Shown here: positions 1 through 8,984 of the stretch, piece after piece
Numbering within the stretch: position 1 is the first letter of the stretch
Layout of the letters: each line of letters opens with the position of its first letter
Source of the DNA: an uncultured Actinomycetes bacterium
GTDB lineage: Bacteria > Actinomycetota > Acidimicrobiia > Acidimicrobiales > RAAP-2
Reading direction: 5' to 3'
NCBI GenBank assembly: GCA_903871335.1
Contig: CAIQGE010000015.1
Span: 1 to 64,000, forward strand
DNA: 64,000 nucleotides
Made by a program: the position numbers and the translations under genes
Notes under the pieces: model-generated
The model's database searches: none
Told to the model about the DNA's origin: nothing
The model's input: only the letters and a program-made list of their open reading frames with translations

Positions 1-2
1 CC

Positions 3-149
3 TTCAGTCGCGAAAGTGCACTGTCGATGATGCTGCAGCTCGGACTCGAGGCGCAGAAGCGCTGGCACCGCATCACCGGCGTCGAAAAACTCGGACAACT
101 GATCGAAGGCGTGCAATTCGTCGACGGCATCGCGCAACTGGCCGCCTAG
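3..149 (+). CDS. IS256-family (mutator) transposase, C-terminal end only
   Basis: The frame entering the window from the left encodes 48 residues and ends at TAG 147-149. It contains the tail typical of IS256/mutator transposases: a QKRW segment, then a KLGQLIEGV segment and a FVDGI segment. The DDE catalytic core would lie upstream, outside the window, so intactness cannot be judged. I saw no terminal inverted repeat in the next 300 bases. An insertion sequence next to a restriction-modification operon and a tRNA-derived scar fits an accessory island. Confidence 0.75.
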   Translation, partial: FSRESALSMMLQLGLEAQKRWHRITGVEKLGQLIEGVQFVDGIAQLAA

Positions 150-458
150 AACGCGCTCTGCGCCCCGCAAAGAAGGTCACTGGCACCGTTCGTCACGCCC
201 AAACTCACGACCGTCGACCTCAATGGCTACACTCGCCACCGACAGCAGCAAGTGGTCAACGATTCAACAGCGGATGTGACGAGCTCTTCAAGAGATCACG
301 ACGCCGGACACAAGATTCCCGCATAACTCCCGACGACTCGGCGCCAGGCGGTGGCGCCCGGCACAGAGAGGAGGCTTGTTGGAAGAGCGCGGGAGGGCTG
401 TGAGTCGTAGAGTTCCCAGTCGAACCTGCTTCCAGCAGACCGAGAAGGGTAACCGCGG
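150..458. other. Non-coding stretch between transposase and mod
   Basis: I see no convincing gene in these 309 bases; the open frames have no recognisable protein character. The stretch must hold the end of the insertion sequence and the promoter of the restriction-modification operon, but I could not single out a convincing -35/-10 pair or an inverted-repeat end. The last bases carry a Shine-Dalgarno-like GAGAAGGG just before the mod start. Confidence 0.5.
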
Positions 459-2501
459 ATGGCAAAATCGTTACTTGAGCAGCTCCCGAGCATCGTAAGC
501 GCCGGAAAGCGCCAAGCTGCCCAAATCCTCGAAGGGCTCGAAGGCCGGAACAAGGTCACCCTCCAGACCCGGGAACTGGTTATTCCGTCGAAGGACACTG
601 CCACCGCCGACCTCTTCCGCGGCAGCCGCCCGGAGGAGATGAATCGAGATGGGGTGCCGAATCGCCTGATCTACGGCGACAACCTCCTCGCCATGGCCGC
701 GCTCCTGGCAGGCGACGAGAGTACGCCAAGTCTTCGAGGCCAGGTTGATCTCATCTATGCTGATCCGCCCTTTGACTCCAAGGCTGACTACCGATCGAAG
801 ATCATATTGCCTGGCGTCACCATTGATCAACGACCGACTGTGATGGAACAATTCGCTTATTCGGACACGTGGGCTGACGGGACGGCTTCGTACGTTGCCA
901 TGATCGTCCCACGTCTCATTCTGATGCGAGAGTTATTGTCAGATTCTGGTTCGATCTTCGTACACATCGACTATCGAGTTGGGCACTATCTGAAGTTGGC
1001 TCTCGACGAGATCTTCGGTCGCGAGGCATTCGTCAATGAGATCATCTGGCAGGGTGCCATCGGCGACTCCTCTGCCAAGAACAAGAAGTTCATCAAGTCG
1101 CACGACACATTGTTCTTCTATCGGAAGAACCCGTCGATAGTTGTCTGGAACGACGTGTTCCAAGAGCACCACGAAACTAACCAACGACGGCTCAAGACGG
1201 ATGAGGACGGTGAGTACCGACTCGGGCCAATCGATAACCCAGGTGGAGGCGGGTATCAGTATGACCTTGGACTGGGAGAGAAGCCTCCGGCTGGCGGCTA
1301 CCGGATGCCCAAAGAAACTGCGATGAGGTGGCTCGATGAGGGCATCCTTGTCGTCAAGCGGGGCCGTGTGCCCCAAAAGAAGATCTATTTGAATCCAGAC
1401 GGCGTCCGGTGTCGTGATGTATGGACCGATATTCAGACTCTTCAGAAAGGTGAAACCACGGGGTATGGCACGCAGAAGCCCCAGCGACTTGTGGAGCGCA
1501 TAGTGGCGGCCGCAACCAATGACGGCGACCTCGTCATGGATCTCTTTGTGGGCTCGGGCACGACAGCTGCGGTTGCAGAGCGGCTCGGACGGCGGTGGGT
1601 TGTGAGCGACTTGGGCAAGCCAGCTGTGATGATCTCGCGCAAGCGTCTTATCGACCAAGGGGCCGCCCCCTTCCTCTATCAGGCAATCGGTGACTACCAG
1701 GTAGAGCAGGCCAAATCGACTCTTGGGCGGAGCTTCCGTGTTGGCGACCTTGCTCGGGTAGTTCTGGACCTTTATGGCGCAGTACCGCTTCCGCCAGAGG
1801 AGAGTGCGTCCGGCAATCTAGGGAAAATCCCCAGCACAAGAACGCTTGTCATGGCTGACAGTCCTTCGCGACTGACGACGGTTTCGACTCTGCGTCGAGC
1901 CCAGCAGCAGCGAGACACCATCATGGGTGGTTTCGACAAAGTCATTGTTCTTGGTTGGAACTTCTCGGCGAGCATCGGTCAGGACATCTCAGCCCTCAAC
2001 GACGACTGCCTTGAAGTTCTTGTGATCCCGCCAGACCTCCTAGACCGACTCAAGAAGAAGGGCACCCTCGACAAGCTCGCCGGGGAAATCCGGTTCTCCA
2101 GCCTTCAGTACCTCCAAGCCCATGTTGCGTCCCGCAAGGTAGCCGCCGGCGGCGGCGAGGAGATTCGGGTCGCGCTTGACAACTACGTGTTGCTGTCTCC
2201 AGAGGCCATCAACCTGGACGAGAAGAATCGGGCGGCCCTCCAGGGAGTGATGAACGCTGAACCCCTGGCTCTCATTGAATACTGGGCGGTCGACCCCGAC
2301 TATGACGGCGAGATCTTTCGTTCCGTGTGGCAGGACTACCGGGGTAACACCGACAACGACGGCGACGAGTTGCGTGTTGTGATCGAGGCTATCGTCAACG
2401 TTCCGGTGATTGACGGCCCCCGCCGAGTGTGCATTCGCGCAGTGGATGTCTTCGGATTCGAGTCTGAGGTCGTCGTCGATGGAGTCGAGGTCACTCGATG
2501 A
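459..2501 (+). CDS. mod: Type III-like DNA adenine methyltransferase (Mod)
   Basis: This is a 680-residue site-specific DNA methyltransferase, predicted to methylate adenine in the recognition sequence and to provide specificity for the paired nuclease. The catalytic motif DPPF is at residues 102-105 and the SAM-binding motif DLFVGSGTT at 361-369, so the order is that of beta-class enzymes. A TQKP segment at about 338-341 matches motif X. Residues from about 400 onward have no motif I recognise. The ATG start has GAGAAGGG about nine bases upstream. The gene overlaps res by four bases (ATGA), indicating translational coupling. Assignment to type III rather than another Mod-helicase system rests on the neighbour and on family resemblance. 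Confidence 0.88.
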   Translation: MAKSLLEQLPSIVSAGKRQAAQILEGLEGRNKVTLQTRELVIPSKDTATADLFRGSRPEEMNRDGVPNRLIYGDNLLAMAALLAGDESTPSLRGQVDLIYADPPFDSKADYRSKIILPGVTIDQRPTVMEQFAYSDTWADGTASYVAMIVPRLILMRELLSDSGSIFVHIDYRVGHYLKLALDEIFGREAFVNEIIWQGAIGDSSAKNKKFIKSHDTLFFYRKNPSIVVWNDVFQEHHETNQRRLKTDEDGEYRLGPIDNPGGGGYQYDLGLGEKPPAGGYRMPKETAMRWLDEGILVVKRGRVPQKKIYLNPDGVRCRDVWTDIQTLQKGETTGYGTQKPQRLVERIVAAATNDGDLVMDLFVGSGTTAAVAERLGRRWVVSDLGKPAVMISRKRLIDQGAAPFLYQAIGDYQVEQAKSTLGRSFRVGDLARVVLDLYGAVPLPPEESASGNLGKIPSTRTLVMADSPSRLTTVSTLRRAQQQRDTIMGGFDKVIVLGWNFSASIGQDISALNDDCLEVLVIPPDLLDRLKKKGTLDKLAGEIRFSSLQYLQAHVASRKVAAGGGEEIRVALDNYVLLSPEAINLDEKNRAALQGVMNAEPLALIEYWAVDPDYDGEIFRSVWQDYRGNTDNDGDELRVVIEAIVNVPVIDGPRRVCIRAVDVFGFESEVVVDGVEVTR

Positions 2502-5482
2502 GCAGCGACCTGTTCCCCCTCGCCACCGGGCTCGCGAAACGCGTTGACCACCAAGTCGCGGATCTCGTCCTCGGTCAGCCGACCGAACTGATGAGGGAAG
2601 TCACACCGGTAACCGCCGAACTCCTCAAGTATTGGTTCCAGCAGGATTACTGCGACCTGCGCTTCCTCAACTTCCATGAGGGACAACGCTCCGCGATCCT
2701 CCACACCATCTACGCCCATGAGGTACTCCGCACCCGGCGCCTCCGTGACCTATACGAAGCAGTCGCACCGGAGGCGATGCTCGAAGGTGGCACGTTGTCG
2801 CAGGTCACCCGAGCCGTGCACGACCATCCTAAATACTGCGCCAAGATGGCGACAGGAACTGGCAAGACCTGGGTCCTGAATGCCCTCCTCATCTGGCAGT
2901 ACCTGAACAGGCTGGCTGACCCTGCCGATGAGCGCTTCACCAGCAACTTTCTGCTTGTAGCACCCGGTCTGATCGTCTATGACCGGTTGCTCGACTCGTT
3001 CCTCGGCAAGGAACGAGACGGAGAACGCGACTTCGATACATCCGACATCAAGAGTACCGAGGGGCTCTTCGTGCCGGAGAACTACCGAGATGCCGTGTTC
3101 GGTTTCATCAGTTCGTCCGTGGTGACAAAGGCCGACATAGGCCGAAAGGTCACGGGTGGAGGAATGATCGCGGTAACCAACTGGCACCTCCTGGCCGGTC
3201 AGGAAGACCCGGACTTCATCGATGAGACGGAAGCACCTGGCGTCGACATCGACCCCACGGCCGCTATCGAGAGCTTCTTCCCACTTACCCCGGGCACCGC
3301 AACCGGAAACGCTCTCAACGTTCTCGACCGTCGATTTCTGCGTGGAGGCCCATTGGAGTCGCTAAAGGATCTTGGCGACCTCATGGTCTTCAACGACGAG
3401 GCCCACCACATTCACGACATCAAGAAGGAGGGCGAAGTCACCGAAGTCGAATGGCAGAAGAGCCTCACTGAGATCGCCTCGACCAAAGGCCACCGGTTCA
3501 TCCAGGTCGACTTCTCGGCCACTCCCTACAACCAGGTTGGATCCGGTAAGAAACAGGGGAAGGTCTACTTCCCGCACATCATTGTTGATTTCGACCTGAA
3601 TGCGGCGATGTCAGCCGGTCTGGTCAAGTCCCTCGCCCTTGACAAGCGCAAGGAAGTTGCGGCGTTGCCGCTCGACTTCAAGGCCGAGCGCGACGAGCAG
3701 AAGCAGGTCGTTGGCCTCTCCAACGGCCAGCGGGTAATGCTCCGAGCTGGACTCAAGAAGCTCCAGATCCTCGAAGACCATTTCAAAGGCACCGATCCAG
3801 ACAAGCACCCCAAGCTATTGATCGTCTGCGAGGAGACAAACGTCACCCCGCACGTCGTCGAGTTCCTCCAGACAGAGGGACTCAGCGTCGACGACATCCT
3901 TAGCGTCGACTCCAAGCGTAAAGAGACTCTAAGCAAGACCGACTGGGATACGGTCCGAGAGCGTCTCTTCGATATTGACCGGCACCGAGAGCCCAAGGTG
4001 ATCGTCAGTGTTCTCATGCTGCGGGAGGGATTCGATGTGAACAACATCTGCGTCATCGTCCCTCTGCGATCGAACGCTGCGCAGATCCTGCTCGAACAGA
4101 CTATCGGCCGGGGACTCCGACTCATGTGGCGCGGCGATGACCGCATCGACGAGTTGAAGCGCGAGACTCGTGATCGATTTCGTCAGAAGCAGGAACCCAC
4201 GAACTACTTCGACGTCCTCTTCATTGTCGAGCACCCCGCCTTCGCCGAGTTCTACGAAGACCTACTCACGGACGGCCTTGTCGGAGAGATCGGGGACGAA
4301 GGCGACAGCATCAACCCAGCGGGAGACCTGATCGCTGTCGATCTTCGGGAAGACTACGCGGCCTACGACTTCGAAATCCCCATGCTCATCCGCGAGGCCG
4401 AGGAGGAGCTTCTCGCTCCTTCCCTTGACCCTCTGGAGCTTCCAGTCGGCCGGTACCATGCTCAGTTTGACTTTCTGAAGAACACCATCGGGAAGGGTGA
4501 CCGGTTCGTGTCCGAAGATGCCCAGACCGGCATCCAATACGGCGACTACCGCGTCGACGGCGGCGTCATGACCGCGACGGGGTACAACGACTACCTCTCC
4601 CGAATGACGACTCGGATTTGTGAGGCACTCGGCAGCGGGATCACCAAGAGCGCTAAGCAATACAGCCAGAACGCACGGTTCCCACTGCTGCAGGCGTATC
4701 GGCCGCTTCTCACCGGTTGGATCGACGCCTACATCCGTGAGCGGCTCTTTGAGCAGCCGATGGACCCGCTCGATGACGAGAATTGGCGCGTTCTATTGAT
4801 CGATGACGTTGCTCACGGTATCGCCGGTACGTTCGCTTCCGCCCTGACGGACATTGCCGCGAACCAGACGGTAGGTGATGCAGAGGTGTCTCATCGCTGG
4901 TTGTCGGAAGTGAAGACCATCAGCGTCCGGTTGAGTAGCGCAGTGGCGGTGACCAAGTGCATCTACCCGCAGCTCCCGATCCCCACCAAGGCAGGGGGCC
5001 TTGAACGATTGTTCATCGGCTGGCTTGAGTCTGATACGTCAGTTCAGGCGTTTGCGAAGATTCATGAGTATCGCCACGAGTTCTTGCACCGTCCCTACCT
5101 AAAAGCCGACGGGATGCCTGCCTCCTACTCGCCCGATTTCATTGTTCGCACGACCGACAAGATCTTCATCGTGGAGACGAAGGCGCAAAATGCCCTTAGC
5201 GACGAGAACGTCCAGCGCAAGCAGCGGGCGGCCATTTCTTGGGTCGAACAAATCAATACCCTCGATCCCGAGGATCGATCACTACGCGAGTGGCATTACG
5301 TGCTGCTCGGCGAGCAGACCGTGAAGGACTGGAAGGACAAGAACGCCAGGGCCAGCGAGCTACTGGAATTTGCCAAGCTTCGGCCAAAGGAGGTGCCCGT
5401 TCAGTCAAAGTTCGATCTCGCTGTTAAGGCTCCGACGATCGCAGAGCAGGTTGGAGAGCTTCCGCTTGGGGACAAACTGTGA
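2498..5482 (+). CDS. res: Type III-like restriction enzyme (Res) helicase-nuclease
   Basis: This 994-residue protein is an SF2 helicase fused to a nuclease. Walker A MATGTGKT is at residues 117-124, the DEAH box at 300-303, and a motif VI-like QTIGRGLRL follows in the second helicase lobe. The C-terminus carries a PD-(D/E)XK site: D880 in SPDF and E893-T-K895 in VETKA. This is the classic Res layout, in which ATP-driven translocation precedes cleavage. All catalytic residues appear intact and there is no frameshift. It starts inside the mod stop codon. The reading frame ends 32 bases before a convergent small gene. Confidence 0.88.
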   Translation: MSSDLFPLATGLAKRVDHQVADLVLGQPTELMREVTPVTAELLKYWFQQDYCDLRFLNFHEGQRSAILHTIYAHEVLRTRRLRDLYEAVAPEAMLEGGTLSQVTRAVHDHPKYCAKMATGTGKTWVLNALLIWQYLNRLADPADERFTSNFLLVAPGLIVYDRLLDSFLGKERDGERDFDTSDIKSTEGLFVPENYRDAVFGFISSSVVTKADIGRKVTGGGMIAVTNWHLLAGQEDPDFIDETEAPGVDIDPTAAIESFFPLTPGTATGNALNVLDRRFLRGGPLESLKDLGDLMVFNDEAHHIHDIKKEGEVTEVEWQKSLTEIASTKGHRFIQVDFSATPYNQVGSGKKQGKVYFPHIIVDFDLNAAMSAGLVKSLALDKRKEVAALPLDFKAERDEQKQVVGLSNGQRVMLRAGLKKLQILEDHFKGTDPDKHPKLLIVCEETNVTPHVVEFLQTEGLSVDDILSVDSKRKETLSKTDWDTVRERLFDIDRHREPKVIVSVLMLREGFDVNNICVIVPLRSNAAQILLEQTIGRGLRLMWRGDDRIDELKRETRDRFRQKQEPTNYFDVLFIVEHPAFAEFYEDLLTDGLVGEIGDEGDSINPAGDLIAVDLREDYAAYDFEIPMLIREAEEELLAPSLDPLELPVGRYHAQFDFLKNTIGKGDRFVSEDAQTGIQYGDYRVDGGVMTATGYNDYLSRMTTRICEALGSGITKSAKQYSQNARFPLLQAYRPLLTGWIDAYIRERLFEQPMDPLDDENWRVLLIDDVAHGIAGTFASALTDIAANQTVGDAEVSHRWLSEVKTISVRLSSAVAVTKCIYPQLPIPTKAGGLERLFIGWLESDTSVQAFAKIHEYRHEFLHRPYLKADGMPASYSPDFIVRTTDKIFIVETKAQNALSDENVQRKQRAAISWVEQINTLDPEDRSLREWHYVLLGEQTVKDWKDKNARASELLEFAKLRPKEVPVQSKFDLAVKAPTIAEQVGELPLGDKL

Positions 5483-5514
5483 GCGCTTTTGAAGTGAGCC
5501 AGCAAGATTTCGGT

Positions 5515-5712
5515 TCATAGGAACCGCCCAAGCGCGTGTAGTGCGAGGTGGATCACAACGGCCGCTGCGAGGTGTATCCACAGCGGGAGCCCAAGGGTCA
5601 AGAGCGCGACATCGGCCGCCAAGCCGATCGCGACCTGACGCCGGGAGGGAATGAGCCAGTGGATGATCCGGGCCGTCCGGCCGGGGGTGGGGTTGGTGGC
5701 GTTCGTCGCCAT
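5515..5712 (-). CDS. Small predicted membrane protein of unknown function
   Basis: This is a 65-residue protein with a short polar N-terminus (MATNATNPTPGR), a basic stretch (PSRRQ), then one or two hydrophobic segments over residues 27-62 rich in Ala, Leu and Val. I do not recognise the family. The start was chosen at the ATG ending at 5712 because GGAGGG lies eight bases upstream; a longer open frame extends 24 residues further but lacks such a site. The strong ribosome-binding site and membrane character argue for a real gene. It lies on the island side of the tRNA scar, so it is probably element-borne. Confidence 0.6.
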   Translation of the reverse strand: MATNATNPTPGRTARIIHWLIPSRRQVAIGLAADVALLTLGLPLWIHLAAAVVIHLALHALGRFL

Positions 5713-6290
5713 TGGGGTGCCCTCCAAAGGAGCGGGTACAACGCTCCTCGGCGGGCTGGTCCTGGCTGTCTCCGGAACAGGCACGTGCGCAGCACGTCTC
5801 GCATCTGGCCTTGCAGGTATTCAGACAGGGCAGCACCCTGGGGTGGTTGGACCGGTCGGGAGGACATCCCGGTCGCCGAGCGCAACTTCCACCATTGGCC
5901 GGATTCCCGGGTTCTCCCTGAGAAAGCTCGTTTGCCTGTCGGCTGTTCGACGAGTTCTCGACACCCGACCGTCTCGGTCCCAGCTCCTACGTTCGATTCA
6001 TGGCGGACGGTGAGACGGGAGCAGACGATCGCCAGCGGTTGGCACGTCAGGCAGTCGGCGCGGTCGGCGCGCTGCAGCGATCGCTCGGACGGTAGCTGTC
6101 GGACGGCGCCGTCAGCGTGACCCGCACATGAACCCGAAGGTCAGATCTGCCCCTACTTTTTCCCTACAAACGGCCGATTGCGTGTCGCGAGAGAAATGCA
6201 GGTCAACCGCCAGGGTCACACAAAAGCCCAGGTCAGAGGAGATACAGACGGACGCTGACGGATGGCTCCGGTGGCCCTGGACGGTTCAGA
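5713..6290. other. Island-end DNA without recognisable genes
   Basis: These 578 bases contain overlapping open frames on both strands, but their translations are Arg/Pro/Ser-rich with no domain, as expected for shadow frames in GC-rich DNA. No integrase, excisionase or other mobile-element gene is visible. The integrase of the inferred element is presumably to the left of the window. Confidence 0.4.
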
Positions 6291-6337
6291 TGGGGCTCAT
6301 AACCCGAAGGTCGCAGGTTCAAATCCTGCCCCCGCCA
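6291..6337 (+). other. tRNA(Met/fMet) 3'-half remnant, putative attR
   Basis: The sequence contains an anticodon arm with a CTCATAA loop (anticodon CAT at 6298-6300), a variable region, a perfect T-arm (GCAGG, TTCAAAT, CCTGC) and the 3' acceptor strand CCCCGCC plus discriminator A at 6337. The GGG/CCC anticodon stem resembles initiator tRNA. The required 5' acceptor GGCGGGG and D-arm are absent upstream, and the second stem position is a G-G mismatch, so this is not a functional tRNA. Integrases that target tRNA genes commonly use the 3' half as the att core. Because the tRNA reads left to right, the inserted element should lie to the left and the native chromosome to the right. Confidence 0.72.
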
Positions 6338-6376
6338 CGAAGAGGTCTCTACCCAAGGGTATGGACCAGAAGTACC

Positions 6377-6420
6377 GAAGTCCCGATTTGGCACCGTCCG
6401 AATCGGGACTTCGTGCTTTT
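6377..6420 (+). terminator. Rho-independent terminator downstream of the tRNA scar
   Basis: A 12-base-pair perfect stem (6377-6388 with 6401-6412) extended by three inner pairs closes a six-base loop and is followed by GTGCTTTT. It lies 40 bases after the tRNA 3' end. It may be the original terminator of the chromosomal tRNA gene, which would support placing native chromosome to the right. Confidence 0.65.
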
Positions 6421-6853
6421 CGGGTTTCTTGTAGACGGAGGCAATGGAGGCGTAGCGCAGCGGTAGGCAGACTCGACAATGCCACCCCGAAGGACGGCGT
6501 GGACGTGTTGGGTCATGACCGGTCGGCAGGTCACGTGCGAAGGGGTGCGGTAATGCGGCTGGCGGTGTTAGCGCTCGCCAGAAACGTGAATACCTCGGCG
6601 TGTCGAGCGACGCGAGAACCTCACGAAACAACGACGCGATCGCGACCAACTGCTGAGTGTTGCAAGGCCCGAGCTTGCCATGCGAACCGTTGTAGATGGC
6701 GATACGTCACGCTGACTCTGAGATGGCTTGCTTCGACACAGCCTGGAGAGTGTCGGTCGTGCGGGGCCGCGCATTCGACTCGGCGCCGATCCTCTATCTA
6801 TGTGGCGGTGGTGAATCCTGTTGAATACAGCTTGATCTCTAGGTTTCTTGACG
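6421..6853. other. Stretch without recognisable genes
   Basis: No convincing reading frame is present. A short D-arm-like string at about 6450-6468 (GCGTAGCGCAGCGGTAG) resembles the 5' part of a tRNA, but no matching anticodon, T-arm or acceptor strand follows. The right end is the downstream flank of the convergently placed toxin gene. Confidence 0.4.
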
Positions 6854-7840
6854 TCATGGAGCAGTGTTGTTAATGCGGCTCGCCAGGTCTGCAAGGCGCT
6901 CAAGAATTTCTGAGAACTTGGGTGGGTCACCATGGAACATACCGGCGGAGACCATTTGGTCGTAGTCATCTTGAAGACTCTTCTCCACCTCCCTGTCGGT
7001 GGGGACGAGCAGGAGACCTCCCGTCGCACAAAGGTCGTCGTTGGCGTGGCCTGAGCGATAGAAGACCTTCTTGACCTTGACAACGTCTTCCAGCAACGAG
7101 TGGTCGCGCAGCGCACGCTGCCCGATATCCCTTTGGGCAAGTTGATCGAGGTCATACCAGTGGCGAGAAAGTCGCTGAGACCCAGAACGGAACTCACTGC
7201 GATTGAGTTCGGCATGGATCAACGTTGCCTTTTCCCAGAAGGTCCTCTCTGGGGCGAGAACGGTCACCGCAGCGGAGGGAAACTCCATCGTTGAGAGCAC
7301 GGCGAGGTAGGGGACGACAGTGTGTCGTTCGTTAGGGTCTATGGAGTTTCGCCCACCAAACTCGAGCATCACGGCGTCCTTTACGTACTCGTCTCGCTCT
7401 TCGAGGGCGCTGGGGTAGTGCACCCAGACGTTCTCACGATCAGCACTAATGGCCTCGGGACCGAGACCTAACTCGGAAGCCATGCGAGCACGAAGGTGTG
7501 GTGCAACCACCTCGGCGATGTGTTCGGCAACTCGCTCGCGCAAGCGATCGCTGAGACTGTCTTGTTGTTTGCGACTTGTGGATGCTGCGAATGGGTCAAT
7601 CGAGCCATCCAAGTGGCGGTAGTCGAGAGTGACGTCGACGTCTTCAGAGAATCTGTCGATGGCCTCGTGTACCTTCGAGAGGGATGTTCCACCTTTGAAT
7701 GCCATGGGGAACGCGCGGGGCATCGTGAAAAGTTCGTCGAGCGCCCAACAAACCCAGACATCCTTCTCGAGGATCTGGGCGTAACGTCCGGTGCTGGCAG
7801 CGTGAGCGACGAGAACGTCGGTCCGCTGCTCTGGATTCAA
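6854..7840 (-). CDS. AbiEii-type nucleotidyltransferase toxin
   Basis: This 328-residue protein belongs to the AbiEii/AbiGii nucleotidyltransferase toxin family of type IV abortive-infection systems. The hallmark is visible at residues 50-56 (GGTSLSK) followed by D67-V-D69, the metal-binding pair of the polymerase-beta-like fold. Characterised AbiE toxins act on cellular targets and are countered by AbiEi. The start is TTG at 7840 with no good Shine-Dalgarno, 13 bases after the antitoxin stop codon, so translation probably depends on reading through from the antitoxin. The length fits intact members of the family. Confidence 0.82.
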   Translation of the reverse strand: MNPEQRTDVLVAHAASTGRYAQILEKDVWVCWALDELFTMPRAFPMAFKGGTSLSKVHEAIDRFSEDVDVTLDYRHLDGSIDPFAASTSRKQQDSLSDRLRERVAEHIAEVVAPHLRARMASELGLGPEAISADRENVWVHYPSALEERDEYVKDAVMLEFGGRNSIDPNERHTVVPYLAVLSTMEFPSAAVTVLAPERTFWEKATLIHAELNRSEFRSGSQRLSRHWYDLDQLAQRDIGQRALRDHSLLEDVVKVKKVFYRSGHANDDLCATGGLLLVPTDREVEKSLQDDYDQMVSAGMFHGDPPKFSEILERLADLASRINNTAP

Positions 7841-7853
7841 GGTGAGGAACTAA

Positions 7854-8504
7854 TCAGGCATGAGTCAACTGTGACTCGGTGGCGTATGGTCGAAGAAGCT
7901 CACTCAACCACGCCGGCATCATCCGCCGCCCCGAAACGAGGCGTGCGAACTCTTCTGGCGCCAACTTCTCCTTGATGGCCTCAATGGTCGAGGCATTGAC
8001 CTCGCCACTACCGAGATAACGAAGCGCTGCGTACGCGCGGCCGGCACGGGTACCGGCAAAGAGCAAACGGCTGGGCGCGGCGTGACGCATCTCGATTTTC
8101 AATGCTCCAACCTGCATCGTCCGACTGCGACCTGACGTCGCGTAGACGGGGCGCATCGGCATTTGCGTGGTCAGTCCAAACTGACGCGCTGCTTCAGCTC
8201 CATGGATCTCAACCACGCTCTGGGATGCCGCGGCCCAGGCTCTGACGACGCTCTCCGCGCTCGGAGGCACATGACCCACCAAAGGATTGACTTTGGGCCG
8301 AACGTAAATGCCTCGAGTCACATTGGTAATTACTTCTTCGCGCGTGAGGTAGGCAAGTGCGTGGTCGACGGCCCCCCTGGGACCGAGCTCTCGTAGTTCA
8401 GCCACGGTGAAGGGCTCGCCTTGTGCGCGGGTCATTACATACTCGCGAACCCGTCGAGCAGTTGAGGTCGTGGCAGTAGTCATAGGGGATGTGGCCGTAG
8501 TCAT
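7854..8504 (-). CDS. AbiEi-family antitoxin / transcriptional regulator
   Basis: This protein of about 216 residues is the predicted antitoxin and autorepressor of the AbiE pair. The N-terminal part (about residues 15-75) reads as a winged helix, with the FTVAELREL segment and the RGIYVRP wing typical of AbiEi/DUF6088 proteins; the C-terminal domain includes a YLGSGEVN-like stretch. Two ATG codons at 8504 and 8483 are possible. I chose 8504 because a -10 box (TACAGT) lies seven bases upstream, as at other leaderless starts in this window. A longer frame upstream reads through the promoter and is unlikely to be translated. Confidence 0.75.
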   Translation of the reverse strand: MTTATSPMTTATTSTARRVREYVMTRAQGEPFTVAELRELGPRGAVDHALAYLTREEVITNVTRGIYVRPKVNPLVGHVPPSAESVVRAWAAASQSVVEIHGAEAARQFGLTTQMPMRPVYATSGRSRTMQVGALKIEMRHAAPSRLLFAGTRAGRAYAALRYLGSGEVNASTIEAIKEKLAPEEFARLVSGRRMMPAWLSELLRPYATESQLTHA

Positions 8505-8539
8505 GGGAGATACTGTATCAGTTTTTCTCCCAAATGCAA
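8505..8539 (-). promoter_or_regulatory. abiE promoter overlapped by inverted repeats
   Basis: On the minus strand TTGCAT (8539-8534) and TACAGT (8517-8512) are separated by 16 bases and lie seven bases before the antitoxin ATG, giving a near-leaderless transcript. Nested dyads cover the -10: GGGAGA/TCTCCC at 8505-8510 and 8526-8531, and ACTG/CAGT at 8512-8515 and 8519-8522. AbiEi proteins are known to repress their own promoter through inverted repeats, so this is a good operator candidate. Confidence 0.6.
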
Positions 8540-8684
8540 TAGATAGGCGTGACCTCGGTGAGTAGGTCGGATGCCTTGTCGCCACAATGCGGAGGAGGGT
8601 CGATGCCGTGTCCAGGGTTATGTTCGCAGCGTGGCGGGCTCGCGAAAGGGTTGGGTGACGAAGACGGACATGAGCCGCTTCTTG

Positions 8685-8984
8685 CTATGTGGCTGGGGGC
8701 CAGTTCAGTGGCATTTCGACGGGGAGAGCGCTGGAAGCGCGCCACCGAAGCCGCCGGATCAGAAGAACGATGCCAACTATCAAGCCTGCGATGCCCAGCA
8801 CCGTCAACAAAATGCTTCCTGCGGCGCTACGGGCTATGACGCCGGGGCTCTCGGCAACGAAGACTCCCTTGGCGATTGGTCGCGTAAGTCGAATGCGATA
8901 TTCACCAGGCGCTCGATGAACTCGAATCCGAAGGCAAAGGTGACGGGGACGCCGCTGACACGGCGCGAAAGGGAATTCGCAATT
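8685..8984 (-). pseudogene. Possible decayed membrane-protein fragment
   Basis: Between the antitoxin promoter (8540) and rmlA (9126) I find no clean gene. On the minus strand an open frame at 8685-8984 encodes a plausible short extracellular segment, one strong transmembrane helix (SILLTVLGIAGLIVGIVLLI) and a basic tail, but it has no start codon before the helix. Its upstream part makes better sense in another frame, suggesting a frameshifted or truncated remnant. A plus-strand frame ending at 9067 also contains a short hydrophobic run (from ATG 8996). Neither is recognisable. Confidence 0.3.

Noticed and set aside
6265-6337. Complete tRNA-Met gene
   Set aside because: The 3' half is good, but the required 5' acceptor strand and D-arm are missing and the anticodon stem has a mismatch, so I treat it as an att scar.
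6444-6475. Second tRNA starting at the GCGTAGCGCAGCGGTAG string
   Set aside because: The D-arm-like string is not followed by a fitting anticodon arm, T-arm or acceptor complement.
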